64,000 nucleotides of DNA from JACDAE01 sp963717195. Lineage in GTDB: Bacteria; Chloroflexota; Ktedonobacteria; Ktedonobacterales; Ktedonobacteraceae. A model generated the notes under the pieces. That model was given only the letters and a program-made list of their open reading frames with translations. It was not told the DNA's origin and did no database searches. A program made the position numbers and the translations under genes. The stretch is from positions 1 to 64,000 of the forward strand of contig CAVQVR010000019.1 of assembly GCA_963717195.1 (NCBI GenBank). The letters are read 5' to 3'. This document shows, piece by piece, positions 63,664-64,000 of the stretch (within the stretch, counting starts at the first letter, position 1; each line of letters opens with the position of its first letter).

Positions 63664-64000
63664 ATGAAAATAGAAGAGACAACAATTAGTGAACTACAAT
63701 CTGCATTATCCAACGGACAACTCACAGCTCATCAATTGACAAAGATATATATTCAGCGCATTCAGGAACTTGATTGGCAGGGTCCACAGCTTCATTCAAT
63801 CGTAGAGATCAATCCTGATGCACTGACCATCGCCGAGGAGCTCGACAATGAGCGACAGGCAAAAGGGTCGCGCGGCCCACTACATGGTATTCCAATCTTG
63901 TTGAAAGAGAATATCGCCACCACTGATCGTATGGAGACGACAGCCGGATCGCTAGCCTTGCTGGGAGCACGCCCGGCGCACGAAGCTTTTATCACTCAAC
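63664..64000 (+). CDS. Amidase-signature family protein, N-terminal part
   Basis: The first 112 residues of a protein that runs off the right edge. ISELQSALSNGQLTAHQLTK and the catalytic-lysine loop GIPILLKENIATTDRMETTA are typical of the amidase signature family (Ser-Ser-Lys triad); the serines lie outside the window. Substrate unknown. GGGGAGG precedes the ATG by ten bases. Confidence 0.88.
   Translation, partial: MKIEETTISELQSALSNGQLTAHQLTKIYIQRIQELDWQGPQLHSIVEINPDALTIAEELDNERQAKGSRGPLHGIPILLKENIATTDRMETTAGSLALLGARPAHEAFITQ

Overview
This 64 kb window looks like chromosome of a Ktedonobacteria-type Chloroflexota: roughly 50% GC, monoderm-style gene content, TTG/GTG starts behind strong GGAGG sites, -10 boxes such as TGTGCTACAAT, OpcA beside G6PDH, and many dispersed hairpins carrying GTAGGGGC. 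The lineage is inferred from gene content and style only; no rRNA gene is present. No tRNA, CRISPR array or intact transposase was seen.

Layout. 0-4 kb: the end of an FHA-domain protein, an FtsW/RodA flippase-type protein, two coupled unknown proteins and a LapA-like membrane protein. 4-7 kb: mutS. 7.6-13.4 kb: a pentose phosphate operon, tal-zwf-opcA-pgl-rpe (no gnd), followed by a thioesterase-like protein. 14-18.5 kb: an ArsR/DUF2087 regulator with a candidate operator, a P1-family (DmpA-like) peptidase and a Nudix hydrolase. 19-28 kb: an S1-domain protein, clpC, radA, a PIN/TRAM membrane protein, ispD and ispF. 28.5-38 kb: a UvrA-like protein, an NTF2-like protein, a pterin dehydratase, a large secreted GH15 enzyme and a TatA-like protein. 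38-42.5 kb is a decayed stretch: a multiply broken secreted-protein gene, a frameshifted purine nucleoside phosphorylase and a Xer-type recombinase. 42.9-46 kb: an unknown protein, a TIM-barrel-like protein, ispE and a zinc ribbon. 46.3-54 kb: a cell-envelope glycosylation operon with four GT9 (heptosyltransferase-family) genes and a GNAT gene.

54.4-61.6 kb holds the most unusual locus, a RiPP/bacteriocin-type cluster: a HlyD-like protein, a C39-peptidase ABC exporter (split by one frameshift), a double-glycine precursor whose Trp/Arg/Gly-rich core has no Ser, Thr or Cys, and a LanM-type lanthipeptide synthetase (also split by one frameshift) that keeps its visible dehydratase and cyclase motifs. 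The enzyme and the obvious precursor do not match chemically. A 30-codon Cys/Ser-containing reading frame behind a good ribosome-binding site, just after the precursor gene, is a speculative alternative substrate. 62-64 kb: a radical SAM gene cut by an in-frame stop, a small unknown protein and the start of an amidase.

Two themes run through the window. First, a family of hairpin repeats with GTAGGGGC edges sits in intergenic gaps and sometimes supplies the stop codon of the neighbouring gene. Second, several genes are broken by what looks like one extra base in a short homopolymer, which may be real decay or residual assembly error.
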